A stretch of DNA of 64,000 nt from Kitasatospora terrestris (GCF_039542905.1 NZ_BAABIS010000001.1:806001-870000), one strand, 5' to 3'; counted from the first letter of the stretch, positions 34,214-42,453 are shown. Notes: generated by a model not told the origin, from the letters alone. Translations and numbers: made by a program.

Positions 34214-34771
34214 TCAGCGAGCCCGGTCGCTCGCCGGTCCGGCGCCCTTGATCCTGGCCGGAGTCCCGTCGGGCGCGAACGCCTCGTGGAAGGTGAAGGC
34301 GTGCGGCCCGGAGCCGCCCCCGTGGAGGCGCTCCAGCCTGGACACCCCGTCCCGCCAGGTGGGTGTCGCCCCGTCGGAGACCCACCAGGACACGTGGGTC
34401 GGGTGCCCCGTCCTCTCGAACCAGTCGTGACGCCGGTTCAGCGCCTCACGGTGCGAACCGGTGTAGACGGCCTCGAAGGCGGGGCGCAGGTCGGTCCAGA
34501 GCGAGAGCGTCGCCGCCAGGGCGGCGGTCTCCGCCGTGCGGCCCTTGCCGTACCAGGCCGGCACGGCGAACTCGCCCCACGCGCCCCAGTCCGCCTCGAA
34601 GAGGCCGCCCCGGGCCGCGTCCGCCGCCTCGGCATGCGCGAGGTACCCGGGCTGCCGGCCGATCCTCCGGTAGACCGCCTCACCCCTCGCGTAGAACTCG
34701 CGCGTGAGCGGCCCGGGGTCGGCCAGCGGTGACTTCAGGATGCCGAAGGTGTACAGCGCAAGACGGGGCAA
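34214..34771 (-). CDS. DUF3291 protein
   Basis: A 185-residue protein with the DUF3291 pattern: LALYTFGILKSPLADPG at the start, FEADWGAWGEFAVPAWYGKG, LSLWTDLRPAFEAVYTG, HREALNRRHDWFERTGHPTHVSWWVSDGATPTW and a C-terminal FTFHEAFAPDG. The fold resembles dimeric ferredoxin-like monooxygenases of the ABM group; function unknown. TTG 34771 was chosen because GGGAGGG lies five bases upstream. Part of its coding sequence is duplicated 360 bp upstream. Confidence 0.75.
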   Translation of the reverse strand: MPRLALYTFGILKSPLADPGPLTREFYARGEAVYRRIGRQPGYLAHAEAADAARGGLFEADWGAWGEFAVPAWYGKGRTAETAALAATLSLWTDLRPAFEAVYTGSHREALNRRHDWFERTGHPTHVSWWVSDGATPTWRDGVSRLERLHGGGSGPHAFTFHEAFAPDGTPARIKGAGPASDRAR

Positions 34772-34951
34772 TGCGTCCCTCCCTGGTCGGGGCGCGACCG
34801 CGGCCGGTCGCCGACAACCCGTTGAAGGTAGCCGCCCACCGCGGATCCGTCGAAGTTGCAAATCCCTTGCCCGTGTGGCCTCTTGGGTCGTTCGTTCCGC
34901 TGCGGGGCGGGCTTCGGGCGGGGTCGGGGGCGTAGTGGCCCATCGCCTCCG

Positions 34952-35013
34952 GTCCGCCTCGAAGAGGCCGCCCCGGGCAGCGTCCGCCGCCTCGGCATGC
35001 GCGTGGTGCCCGG
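34952..35013. repeat. Partial duplicate of the DUF3291 coding sequence
   Basis: These 62 bp match 34589-34650 (inside the DUF3291 gene, encoding HAEAADAARGGLFEAD) at 59 of 62 positions, in the same orientation. No intact flanking gene is present. It is the trace of an old tandem duplication and deletion, or of gene conversion from a paralogue, in the 435-bp gap between two genes. Confidence 0.75.
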
Positions 35014-35206
35014 AACGATCGTCTCGCCGTCCCCGGGACGCACCACCGAGACGGCGGACTTCGGTTCTTCGGCCATGCCCACCCGTGCACCGCCGGGCGG
35101 CCGTTGGGGTCCAAGACCCGTCCCGCACCGGCGATGCCACCCGGGTATCGTTCGAGGGCGGCCGCACGTGGTCGGATCGTGCGACCGAGAAGATCAGGAG
35201 CCTTCC

Positions 35207-35755
35207 GTGCCGGACAGGACCGCAGCGCACTCCTTCGCCTGGCCACCCGCCCCGATCACGACCGAGCGGCTCGTGCTCCGCGAGCCCGAGGCGCGGGACC
35301 GCGCCGGGTTCGTCGAACTGCTCGCCTCGCCGGAGGTGCACACCTACCTCGGCGGCCCCCGGACGCGTGACGAGCTGGAGCGCACGCTGCCCGAGGTGCC
35401 CGAGCGGTGGCCGGGGAGCTTCGTCGTCGAGCTCGACAGGTCGATGATCGGCCAGATCCTGCTCCGGAGGGCACCGGCGCACCACCGCCCGGCCGCCGCG
35501 GGCAGGATCGACCTCGGCTACCTGTTCCTGCCGCGGGCGTGGGGGCAGGGGTACGCCGCCGAGGCGTGCGCGGCGGCACTCGGCTGGCTCACCGGCGTCC
35601 TTCCCGGCGAACCGGTGGTGCTCGCCACCCAGACCGCCAACCACCGCTCGATGCGCCTCGCGGCAAAGCTGGGGTTCACCGAGGCGGAACGTTTCCGGGC
35701 CTGGGACGCCGACCAGTGGCTCGGGCTGCGGCCCCCGGCCACGGGCGCGGTCTGA
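35207..35755 (+). CDS. GNAT-family N-acetyltransferase (RimJ/RimL type)
   Basis: A 182-residue acetyltransferase: ITTERLVLREPEARDRAGFVELL at the start, and IDLGYLFLPRAWGQGYAAEACAAALGWL carrying the acetyl-CoA loop, then LATQTANHRSMRLAAKLGFTEAERF. This is the RimJ/RimL/Acetyltransf_3 pattern. GTG 35207 follows CAGGAG. Acceptor unknown. Its stop lies in the left arm of a large bidirectional terminator. Confidence 0.82.
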   Translation: MPDRTAAHSFAWPPAPITTERLVLREPEARDRAGFVELLASPEVHTYLGGPRTRDELERTLPEVPERWPGSFVVELDRSMIGQILLRRAPAHHRPAAAGRIDLGYLFLPRAWGQGYAAEACAAALGWLTGVLPGEPVVLATQTANHRSMRLAAKLGFTEAERFRAWDADQWLGLRPPATGAV

Positions 35756-35814
35756 CCACCGGCCGCCCGGGGCCCCGACGGGCGGGGCCCCGGGCGGCCG
35801 GTGGTCAGACCGCG
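35746..35814. terminator. Perfect 31-bp bidirectional terminator containing two stop codons
   Basis: Arms 35746-35776 and 35784-35814 are exact complements, with loop GACGGGC. Genes converge here: the TGA of the acetyltransferase (35753-35755) and the TGA of the minus-strand gene (35807-35805) occupy symmetric positions in the arms, and both proteins end in Ala-Val. Confidence 0.85.
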
Positions 35815-36563
35815 AGGAGGTGCTGGACCAGGTCCCGGTACTCACGGAGCAGGAGGCGCAGGTCCTCCGTCCGAGAGGCGCCGCCCGCCGCGCCCCGGTC
35901 CTCGCCGGTGGTGTCGGCGTGCCAGGTGTCGTGCAGCGCCGTGCGGCGCTCGCGCAGGCCGTCGGTCAGCCGCCGCACCGTCTCGTCCAGCGCCTCGTCG
36001 GCCTCCTGCACGGCCTGGCGCGGGTCGTCCACGAAGGTGCCCACCGCGTGGTCCAGCCGGTGCGTCAACTGCTGGGTCAGGTCCGGCGGGAGGAGGGCGC
36101 CGACACCGTCCGCCGTACCCGCGGGTCCGGCACCGGGTCGCACGCCGGGCCGCGTACGGTCTTGGGCCTCGGCCTTCCCCGCGCCGGTGCGTTCGCCGGT
36201 GCGTTCGGCGGCGGACGGGGCGGCCGGAGCGGGCGGGGCGGAACGCGTCGGCGCGGCGGGCCCCGGGCCGACGGCCACCACGGGGCGGGGGGCGCCGTCG
36301 TCCGGCGCGGTACGCGGGGCGCCGTCGTCCGGCGCGGTGCGCGGCGCCTCGGCGGTCGTCACGAACCTGCCCGGTGTGCCGCTCCGCGGGACGCGGGGGG
36401 TGTCGGCCGTGTCGTGCCGCGGCTGCTCCGCCCACTCCGACCGGCGCGCGGTGGCGCCGGGATCCCCGCCGCCGGCGGGGGTGCCGGCCCGGTCCGGGCC
36501 GGTGTCGGCGTCGGCGACGGCGTCGAGGGAGTCGGTGCGCCGCCTGTGGTCACTGGTGGTCAT
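35805..36563 (-). CDS. Hypothetical protein with disordered N-terminus
   Basis: A 252-residue protein. Residues 1-140 are low-complexity, Pro/Ala/Gly-rich and include the tandem repeat TAPDDGAPRTAPDDGAPR. Residues 150-252 form a helical domain: THRLDHAVGTFVDDPRQAVQEADEALDETVRRLTDGLRERR, ending LLREYRDLVQHLLAV. That element, FVDDPxQAxxEADxxL, recurs in the neighbouring gene at 36.6-37.2 kb, so the two are related in their helical domains. ATG 36563 follows GAGGAGG. Function unknown. Confidence 0.6.
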   Translation of the reverse strand: MTTSDHRRRTDSLDAVADADTGPDRAGTPAGGGDPGATARRSEWAEQPRHDTADTPRVPRSGTPGRFVTTAEAPRTAPDDGAPRTAPDDGAPRPVVAVGPGPAAPTRSAPPAPAAPSAAERTGERTGAGKAEAQDRTRPGVRPGAGPAGTADGVGALLPPDLTQQLTHRLDHAVGTFVDDPRQAVQEADEALDETVRRLTDGLRERRTALHDTWHADTTGEDRGAAGGASRTEDLRLLLREYRDLVQHLLAV

Positions 36564-36618
36564 GCTGTCCTCCTCGGAAGCGGTGTGCTGGTGGGGGGTT
36601 GGGGCCGCAGCGCGGCAG

Positions 36619-37233
36619 CTACCGCGCCTCGCGCGGCGCCGGCACCCGTGCCTTGGCCTTGGCCTGGGCGGGGACGCGCTGCGGCTCGCCGTCCGCGCCG
36701 ACCAGCGCGACGAACAGCCCCCGGGCCCGGACCAGGGCCGCGCGCTGCTCCTCGGTGTCGGACGGGGTCCGACCGGCGGCGTCCGGCCGGGAGATCGCGT
36801 GCAGCGCCCGGTAGGACTCCACGTGCTCGCCGTGGTCGACCGAGACCATGTCGATCTGCGTGTCCACGTCGGAGTCGGGGTAGCCGCGGTCACGCGCCAC
36901 CCGGGCCAGCAGCGCGTCGGCCTCGGCCAGGGCCTGCTGGGGGTCGTCGACGAAGCGCGCCTTCACCTGCGCCCACTGCTGCTCGGCCCGGGCGCGCTCG
37001 GCGCTGCTGAGCGGGGTCAGCGTCAGTTCCCGGTGACGTTCGACGCGCCCGGCCAGCTCGCGTTCGGCCGCGGCGGTATCGCCACCGTGACGGGCCAGGG
37101 TGCGCTCGTACTCCGGGCCGAAACGGCGGCTCAGGCTCGGGTGCTGCTGCTGGTGGCGGCGGCCGGCGAGAGCACCGAGCACCGCCACCACCACGGCGAC
37201 CACGATGATCGCCACAATCAGACCGCTGGACAT
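36619..37233 (-). CDS. Hypothetical membrane-anchored protein
   Basis: A 204-residue protein: one N-terminal membrane helix (GLIVAIIVVAVVVAVLGALAG), then a charged helical region RRFGPEYERTLARHGGDTAAAERELAGRVERHREL and ARFVDDPQQALAEADALLARVARDRGYPDSD. The soluble part is shared with the next gene downstream, and the pair form an operon with a 55-bp gap. GAGGAGG precedes ATG 37233. The architecture suggests a membrane-tethered partner and a soluble partner; function unknown. Confidence 0.65.
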   Translation of the reverse strand: MSSGLIVAIIVVAVVVAVLGALAGRRHQQQHPSLSRRFGPEYERTLARHGGDTAAAERELAGRVERHRELTLTPLSSAERARAEQQWAQVKARFVDDPQQALAEADALLARVARDRGYPDSDVDTQIDMVSVDHGEHVESYRALHAISRPDAAGRTPSDTEEQRAALVRARGLFVALVGADGEPQRVPAQAKAKARVPAPREAR

Positions 37234-37417
37234 GCTCTGCCTCCTCACCCGGGGCATCCGCTCGGGGCCGCCCCGTTCGGTTCGCTCGCCGCTTCGGGTG
37301 ACCCGTTTGCCGCGACTCAAACGCCGGCAGCTTTCCTGACGGAACGTCAGCCAGCCCCTCGCGGGTGTCCGAAAAGCGTTCGTCGCCCGCCGTCCGGCGG
37401 CGCTGGCCTCGCCGGTC

Positions 37418-38050
37418 GTGGGAGCACGAGCGCAGTACGTGGTGGTGGAGAACGGCAGTTGGCGGCGGCACTACTCGCACTGGGGCGCCCAGCGGGTGGT
37501 GGGCGATCTGCTGCCCGGTCCGGCCGCGGCGACGCGCTGCTTCCGCGCCAATCGCGAGGCCGACGAATGGCTCGACGACGGCCCCGGCCTGACCGACCTG
37601 CTCGCGGCCGCACCGGCCACCCCCGCGCCCACCGACATGCCGTTCGGCGGCGTCCACTACGACCCGCGGGCCCGCACCGCCTCCATCCAGGCGGTCCAGA
37701 CCGTACCGGGCCTCCACAGCTGGCCGCTGCCGGGCCGGGACGGCTGGACCCTGGACTTCCACGGCGACGACCACGGCCGGCAGGCCGAACTGCTCCCCGC
37801 GGACTTCCCCTTCCCGCCTCCCCCGCTCGCGGACGCACTGCGGCAGCTCGCCGACCGCCTCGACGCCCCGCTGCCCGATCCGGGCGCACTGCTCGCCCTC
37901 GCCGCGCGTCCGCCCGGCCCGGAGAGCACCACCACCGTCGTCGACCCCGCCGCGCTGGTGCCGCACGACCCGGCCGCCCCCACCCCGGCCGAACGGGCCG
38001 GGCTCGGCAGGGCGTTGGACGCCCTGGCCGCGGAGGCCGACGCCGGCTGA
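37418..38050 (+). CDS. Hypothetical protein
   Basis: A 210-residue soluble protein beginning GARAQYVVVENGSWRRHYSHWGAQRVVGDLL, with TASIQAVQTVPGLHSWPLPGRDGWTLDFHGDDHGRQ in the middle and a Pro/Ala-rich C-terminus. The WRRHYSHWGA start is a pattern that I associate with a streptomycete-specific family without known function. The start is GTG 37418. It converges on the MarR gene. Confidence 0.5.
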   Translation: MGARAQYVVVENGSWRRHYSHWGAQRVVGDLLPGPAAATRCFRANREADEWLDDGPGLTDLLAAAPATPAPTDMPFGGVHYDPRARTASIQAVQTVPGLHSWPLPGRDGWTLDFHGDDHGRQAELLPADFPFPPPPLADALRQLADRLDAPLPDPGALLALAARPPGPESTTTVVDPAALVPHDPAAPTPAERAGLGRALDALAAEADAG

Positions 38051-38072
38051 CCGCCCGCCCCGCGGGTTCCGG

Positions 38073-38540
38073 TCAGGCGACCTTCCCGCCCGCGTTGCGG
38101 ATCAGCTGCTGGAGCACCTTCACCGCGACGACGTAGTCCGCGTCGTCGATGCCCGCGTGGAGCGCGGCGCGGATCGCGGGGGCGTTGCGCGCGAGGCGGA
38201 CGCGGGCCCGCTCCCCCTCCTCGGTGAGCCACAACCGGTCGTCGCCGTCCGAGGTCAACCAGCCGCGCTCGACGAGCGCCCCGGCCTGCGCCGCCAGGTC
38301 GTCCTCCGGCCGGATGCAGGAGGCCATCGCCTCCCGCAGCTCGGACACGGTCATCCCCGCGCCGTCGGGCGAGACGTCGTTCTTCGACGGGTTCCGCAGC
38401 AGCCAGAACTGGGGCTGGGCGTAGCCGCGTTCGGCCTGCTGGGCCCGGGTGTACGCGATGAGCGCCTCGTAGGCGACACCGGTCCGGTAGGCGGCGGGCT
38501 GTCCGGCGAGTCGGGCGTCGGCGATCTGCGGGGCGGTCAT
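38073..38540 (-). CDS. MarR-family transcriptional regulator
   Basis: A 155-residue winged helix-turn-helix protein: AAYRTGVAYEALIAYTRAQQAERGYAQPQFWLLRNPSKN (dimer helices and start of the DNA-binding domain), MTVSELREAMASCIRPEDDLAAQAGALVERGWLTSDGDDRLWLTEEGERARVRLA (helix-turn-helix and wing). ATG 38540 follows AAGGGATTTGCC. No divergent partner is present, and the target is unknown. Confidence 0.72.
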   Translation of the reverse strand: MTAPQIADARLAGQPAAYRTGVAYEALIAYTRAQQAERGYAQPQFWLLRNPSKNDVSPDGAGMTVSELREAMASCIRPEDDLAAQAGALVERGWLTSDGDDRLWLTEEGERARVRLARNAPAIRAALHAGIDDADYVVAVKVLQQLIRNAGGKVA

Positions 38541-38691
38541 GGCAAATCCCTTCCTGACACTACGCGTTCGGGCCTGCGTACCGCGCAGGCCCACGGCGAC
38601 CGTAGGACGGGAAGCGCGGTTGAGGTCAAGCGCGTTCCCGATACCCGCCGGCACCCGATCGTGACTGCCTCCCCGTGCGCGGGCCTGGCCG
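38541..38691. other. Upstream region of the MarR gene
   Basis: Contains GGGCCTGCG (38572-38580) and CGCAGGCCC (38585-38593), a 9-bp inverted repeat around the bases TACC, about 50 bp from the start of the MarR gene. It may be an operator or attenuator. Confidence 0.35.
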
Positions 38692-38868
38692 GTGGCGGCA
38701 GCGGGCGCCCTGCCCGTCCCGTTCGCCGGTGTCGCCCGGTCGCCCCTGGGCCGGATCAGGACGGTCCGGGCAACCGCGGACGCCCACGGCCTGCCCGGGT
38801 GCGAGCGTGCGGCCGTGGCGGTGGCCGCCGCGAAGGGGATCGGCGAGGCGCGGGCCGTGGACCCGTGA
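38692..38868 (+). pseudogene. Possible gene remnant
   Basis: A 58-codon frame (GTG to TGA) with strong third-position GC, encoding VPFAGVARSPLGRIRTVRAT and CERAAVAVAAAKGIGEARAV. No ribosome site is seen, and I do not recognise the family. It may be the tail of a lost gene. Confidence 0.25.
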
Positions 38869-38894
38869 CCACTGACACGAGTTCGCCGAACGGC

Positions 38895-40115
38895 TCACCG
38901 AGAACTCGGCAGCTCGACAGGCACCCCCCGCGCCCCCGCGTCGCCCGGGGTGGCGGCGGTGCGCAGGATGCCGGCGGTCGCGGCGGTGGCGGCGCACATC
39001 AGGGTGAGCAGCAGGAAGGCGTGGTTGAGGGCGGTGACGTGGGTGAGCCAGCCGATGACGGCGGGACCGGCGAGCATGCCGAGGTAGCCGAGTCCGGCCA
39101 CCCGCGAGACGTTGGCACCCGCGGCGGTGGGGTCGGCGTGGCCCGCGGCGCTGAGCAGCTGGGGGACGCAGCCGGACAGGCCGAGGCCGAACAGTGCCCA
39201 GCCGACGAACGCGGCCCACACCCAGGGCGTCGCCGCCGCGACGGTGATGCCGACGGCTGCGGTGGCCGCTCCCCAGCGCAGGACCGCCGTCGAGCCGTGG
39301 CGGGTGACGACGCGGTCGGCGAGCAGCCGGCCGGTGGTCATCGCAGCGGCGTAGGTGCCGTACGCGAAGGCGGCGGTGCCCGCCGGGGTGCCGAGGACGT
39401 CCTTGAGGTGCAGGGCGCTCCAGTCGTTGGCCGCGCCCTCGCACAGCATGACCATCAGTGCCAGGACGGCGAGGATCCGGATCTGCCGGCGGCCGGTGGT
39501 GCCGCCGACGGGCAGGAGGGCTCCGGAGGGCTCCTCGGCGGCTTCGGCCGCCGGAACGGTTCCGGGCAGCAGGCTGCGCGCGGCCAGCAGGGCGGTGGCG
39601 ATGCCGACCGCACCGAGGACGGCGAGGGTGGCGGCCGGGCCCAGGCCGATGGCGGTCGCCGCGGCGGCGGCCAGCGCGGCGACCACGCCGCCGACCGAGA
39701 AGGTGGCGTGGAAGCCGGACATGACGGGACGCCCGTAGGCCTTCTCCACGTGCACGGCGTGGGCGTTCATGGCCACGTCCAGGCACCCGTTGGCGAACCC
39801 GAAGACCACCAGCGCGCCGGCCAGCGTCCACGGGTTCGGCGCGAGCCCGGGCAGGACCAGGGACGCGGCGCAGAGGGCGCCGGAGGCGGGGACGACGGTG
39901 CGCACGCCGAGGCGGTCGGTGATGCGACCGGCCGCCTGCATGCCGGCGAAGGCGCCGAGGCCGAGCAGCACGAGCAGGCCGCCGAGCGCGGCGTGGCTGA
40001 TGCCGACCCGGGTCTCGACGGCGGGAATGTGCACCACCCAGGCGCCCATCAGGGTGCCGCACAGGACGAAGTAGACGTAGGTCGCCACGCGGGCGGCCCG
40101 GAGCGAGCGTTCCAT
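38895..40115 (-). CDS. MFS transporter
   Basis: A 406-residue major facilitator protein with about twelve hydrophobic helices. The loop 2-3 motif appears as GRITDRLGVRTVVPASG, and the duplicate in the second half is GRLLADRVVTRHGSTAVLR. The family resembles the FucP/YbjJ-like MFS group. ATG 40115 lies 88 bp from the divergent DeoR gene, with two identical-arm operators between, so transport is probably regulated by DeoR and a sugar phosphate. Confidence 0.82.
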   Translation of the reverse strand: MERSLRAARVATYVYFVLCGTLMGAWVVHIPAVETRVGISHAALGGLLVLLGLGAFAGMQAAGRITDRLGVRTVVPASGALCAASLVLPGLAPNPWTLAGALVVFGFANGCLDVAMNAHAVHVEKAYGRPVMSGFHATFSVGGVVAALAAAAATAIGLGPAATLAVLGAVGIATALLAARSLLPGTVPAAEAAEEPSGALLPVGGTTGRRQIRILAVLALMVMLCEGAANDWSALHLKDVLGTPAGTAAFAYGTYAAAMTTGRLLADRVVTRHGSTAVLRWGAATAAVGITVAAATPWVWAAFVGWALFGLGLSGCVPQLLSAAGHADPTAAGANVSRVAGLGYLGMLAGPAVIGWLTHVTALNHAFLLLTLMCAATAATAGILRTAATPGDAGARGVPVELPSSR

Positions 40116-40128
40116 GCCACCACCATAA

Positions 40129-40178
40129 CGAACATATCTTGTGTTCGAAAGCCGTCGATCGAACAGGTTGATTGTTCG
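40129..40178. promoter_or_regulatory. Twin DeoR-type operators CGAACA-N7-TGTTCG
   Basis: Two inverted repeats with identical arms and identical 7-base spacing: 40129-40147 (spacer TATCTTG) and 40160-40178 (spacer GGTTGAT). Their starts are 31 bp apart, three helical turns, so bound dimers would lie on the same face. They sit in the 88-bp divergent MFS/DeoR promoter region. Confidence 0.72.
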
Positions 40179-40203
40179 TTTCATGATGCGGTTCAATCTC
40201 CGT

Positions 40204-40965
40204 ATGAGCACCCAGGAGCGCCACACCCTGATCGCCCAAGCCGTCCGGGACGCGGGCAGCGCCACCGTCCTCGAACTCGCGGAGCTGACCGGCGCCTCCG
40301 AGATGACCATCCGGCGCGACCTCGACACCCTCGCCGCCCAGGGCGTCCTCGAGCGCTTCCGCGGCGGTGCCCGCACCCTGCTGCTGCGCGGCGAGGAGCC
40401 GCCGTTCGCGCTGCGCGCCCGCGACGCCGTCGACGCCAAGCGTCGCATCGCCGCCGCCGTCTCCGCGCTGATCGCCGACGGCGAGACCGTGCTCCTCGAC
40501 AGCGGCACCACCTGCCTGGAGGTCGCCCGCCTGCTGCGCGAGCGACCCGTCACCGTGATGCCGCTGTCCCTGCCGGCCGTCCACGTCTTCGGCGACGCCC
40601 CCGGCCCGGCCACCCTGCTCGTGCCCGGCGGACAGCCCCGCGCCACCGAAGGCGCCCTCACCGGCCCGCTCACCCTGGCCTCGATCTCCGCCCTGCGCTT
40701 CGACACCGCCATCCTCGGCTGCTGCGGCCTCAGCGCCGCCGACGGACTGACCGCCTATGACCTCGACGACGCGACCGTGAAGAAGGCCGCCATGGCCGCC
40801 GCCCGCCGCACGGTCGTCGCCACCGACAGCGGCAAGCTCGGCCGCACCGCCTTCGCCCACGTGGCCTCAGCCGACCGCCTGCACGGCCTGGTCACCGATA
40901 CCGCCGCCCCCGCCGAGGAGATCACCGCGTTCGAGGCCGCCGGCACGGCCGTCGCCAGCGTCTGA
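40204..40965 (+). CDS. DeoR-family transcriptional regulator
   Basis: A 253-residue sugar-phosphate-responsive repressor. The N-terminal DeoR helix-turn-helix is QERHTLIAQAVRDAGSATVLELAELTGASEMTIRRDLDTLAAQGVLERFRGGA. The C-terminal domain has the sugar-phosphate-binding folds VLLDSGTTCLEVARLL, FDTAILGCCGLSAADGLT and VVATDSGKLGRTAF. It is divergent from an MFS transporter and probably represses it and itself through the two CGAACA-N7-TGTTCG sites. Confidence 0.87.
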   Translation: MSTQERHTLIAQAVRDAGSATVLELAELTGASEMTIRRDLDTLAAQGVLERFRGGARTLLLRGEEPPFALRARDAVDAKRRIAAAVSALIADGETVLLDSGTTCLEVARLLRERPVTVMPLSLPAVHVFGDAPGPATLLVPGGQPRATEGALTGPLTLASISALRFDTAILGCCGLSAADGLTAYDLDDATVKKAAMAAARRTVVATDSGKLGRTAFAHVASADRLHGLVTDTAAPAEEITAFEAAGTAVASV

Positions 40966-41013
40966 CGCGCCGGCGGGCACCGCCCCGGCCGCGGCCGGAG
41001 CCCCTGCGCAACC

Positions 41014-41433
41014 TCAGGAAGCGGCGACCACCCCCGGTACACCGAGCGCCCGGTCGGCGGTCGCCGTCACCCACATCGGAAGCTGCGCCACCGCGATGGC
41101 CGGCGAGGCCGCCGACCCGGGCCCCACCGCGCCCTCCGGCACGGAGCACACCCGACACCGCCGGCACAGCCACACCGCCTGCCAGACCCAGTGCCGCCGC
41201 TCCCACAGCGCGTGCTGCGCCTTCGCGCTCTCCCTGACGGCCTCGGCCCGCCGCTGCTTCGTCGCCATCTGCACGGCCAGCCCGGCCAGCGCCAGCGGCA
41301 CGACAAGGATCAGCGGGCCGAACACGTGGCCGATGCGGTACGCGACGGCGGTCTCCTCCGGTTCCGGGAGGCCGTCGCCCAGGTGCGTCAGCATCAGGGC
41401 GCTGATCAGCCCGGCCACCACGTAGAGCGCGGA
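41014..41433 (-). pseudogene. 3-prime part of a small membrane-protein gene split by a transposon
   Basis: Encodes ALYVVAGLISALMLTHLGDGLPEP and a C-terminal part with a second hydrophobic stretch (GPLILVVPLALAGLAVQMA) and two Cys pairs (CRRCRVCSV). The frame continues into the terminal repeat of the transposon at 41434, so the apparent start there is not native. The missing 5-prime part lies beyond the other end of the element (45443-45478). Joined across the 9-bp duplication, the gene encodes 148 residues in frame. Function unknown. Confidence 0.75.
41425..41433. repeat. Target-site duplication, left copy
   Basis: GAGCGCGGA immediately outside the left terminal repeat. The same nine bases follow the right terminal repeat (45443-45451). 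Confidence 0.85.
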
Positions 41434-41523
41434 GAGCAATTGTCAAAACCTGTGGGCGGGCGGAGTCACGAGGAGGGTTTTGCGCACTGGATGATCTTCC
41501 AGCCGTGAGCCTTTTACGAGCTC

Positions 41524-41559
41524 TAAGCCCCTCAGCAGTCTCTACCGTTGAGGGGCTTA
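41524..41559. terminator. Terminator hairpin inside the transposon left end
   Basis: TAAGCCCCTCA, 14 bases, TGAGGGGCTTA: a perfect 11-bp stem. It would insulate the cargo from external transcription. Confidence 0.65.
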
Positions 41560-41570
41560 GTCGTTGGTCT

Positions 41571-41646
41571 ACTCAGGTTGAACTCGCGATGTCGGTGATT
41601 AGCCTGGCTGCGAGCTGATCATCAACATCGCGAGTTCAACCTGAGT
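41571..41646. repeat. 22-bp perfect inverted repeat (arms A and B)
   Basis: Arms 41571-41592 and 41625-41646 are exact inverse complements that begin ACTCAGGTTGAACTCG; 32 bases separate them. Arm B forms the 3-prime end of the lipoprotein gene, whose last codons and stop (CAC TCA GGT TGA) come from it. The arms look like ends of another insertion element whose body is lost, or like a small non-autonomous element. Confidence 0.75.
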
Positions 41647-42302
41647 GAGAGACGGGGGTGCAGGTGCGGTCGCCGATGTCGCCGAGCGGAAGGGTGGCCC
41701 GGGCGGTGGCGCCGGCGTGGTTGAGCGTCGTCAGGGTGACGTCGCCCTTCGTGTAGTTCGGGAACCAGAGCGCGTACAGGGTCCGGGCGCCGTCTGCGAC
41801 GGTGCCGATCCGGCGGACCGTCAGGGGGGTGTCGCCGCAGGCCGCCCCGGTCACCTCCTGGTGGTCGGCGCCGATCAGCCGGACCCAGCCGTCGGTGAAG
41901 AAGGTGTCGAGCATGGTGACCCCCGTGGGGGAGGCGAGCGGCGGGTCCACCGGATGGTCGGCGCAGCCCCGTACCTGGACCGTGACCTGGTGGATCTCAG
42001 CGAAGCACTGCCGCTGGTCCGGGGTCTCCCAGACGTAGGCGGCGCCGCCCGGCCACGCCTGGACCAGCATCAGCGTCTGCGGGTCGGGGGGCCTCGGCTT
42101 CTCCGGCCATCGTCGTCGTCAGCTCGGTGCGGGTGCGGTTGATCACTTCGTCCAGGTTCGCGGCGGAGGCGGACGGTGTCACGGCCATGGCGGAGGACGG
42201 AGCGGGGGCCGGGGGAGCGGGTGTCGCGCTGCCCGGTGAGCAGGCGGTCAGGACGGCCAGCAGCGCGGCCGCTCCGAGGGCGTCGCGAAGTCCCTGTCGC
42301 AC
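41636..42302 (-). pseudogene. Frameshifted lipoprotein gene
   Basis: The 5-prime frame (from 42302) encodes a lipoprotein signal with lipobox LAVLTAC, a Pro/Ala-rich linker and VINRTRTELTTTMAGEAEAP. The sense then continues in another frame from about 42090: LVQAWPGGAAYVWETPDQRQCFAEIHQVTVQVRGCADHP to TLPLGDIGDRTCTP. The shift is explained by one extra base in a run of six G (42086-42091). The 3-prime end is replaced by an insertion-sequence arm. Whether the shift is real or a sequencing error cannot be told here. No family recognised. Confidence 0.7.
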
Positions 42303-42453
42303 GTGGTCCCCCCCACAGCGTGTACCCCGTAGTCGGGGCGGTGAGGGGGGATCTCTACCGCACGGGTTGCCATGAACGCCGAGAATGTCCGACGACCCGA
42401 AGCCGGTCGTAACTCACCTGGTCGAAAAGCCCGTTCAGGGTAAGATCGGTATT
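42303..42453. other. Upstream region of the lipoprotein pseudogene
   Basis: A 151-bp stretch with a run of seven C (42308-42314) and no gene. CATGAACGCCG and GTAAGATCGGTAT are lower-GC segments that could hold the promoter. Confidence 0.25.

Noticed and set aside
41636..42302. Programmed frameshift in the lipoprotein gene
   Set aside because: The G6 run lacks a recognisable slippery-site context, and the gene end is also destroyed by an insertion arm, so decay or sequence error is simpler.
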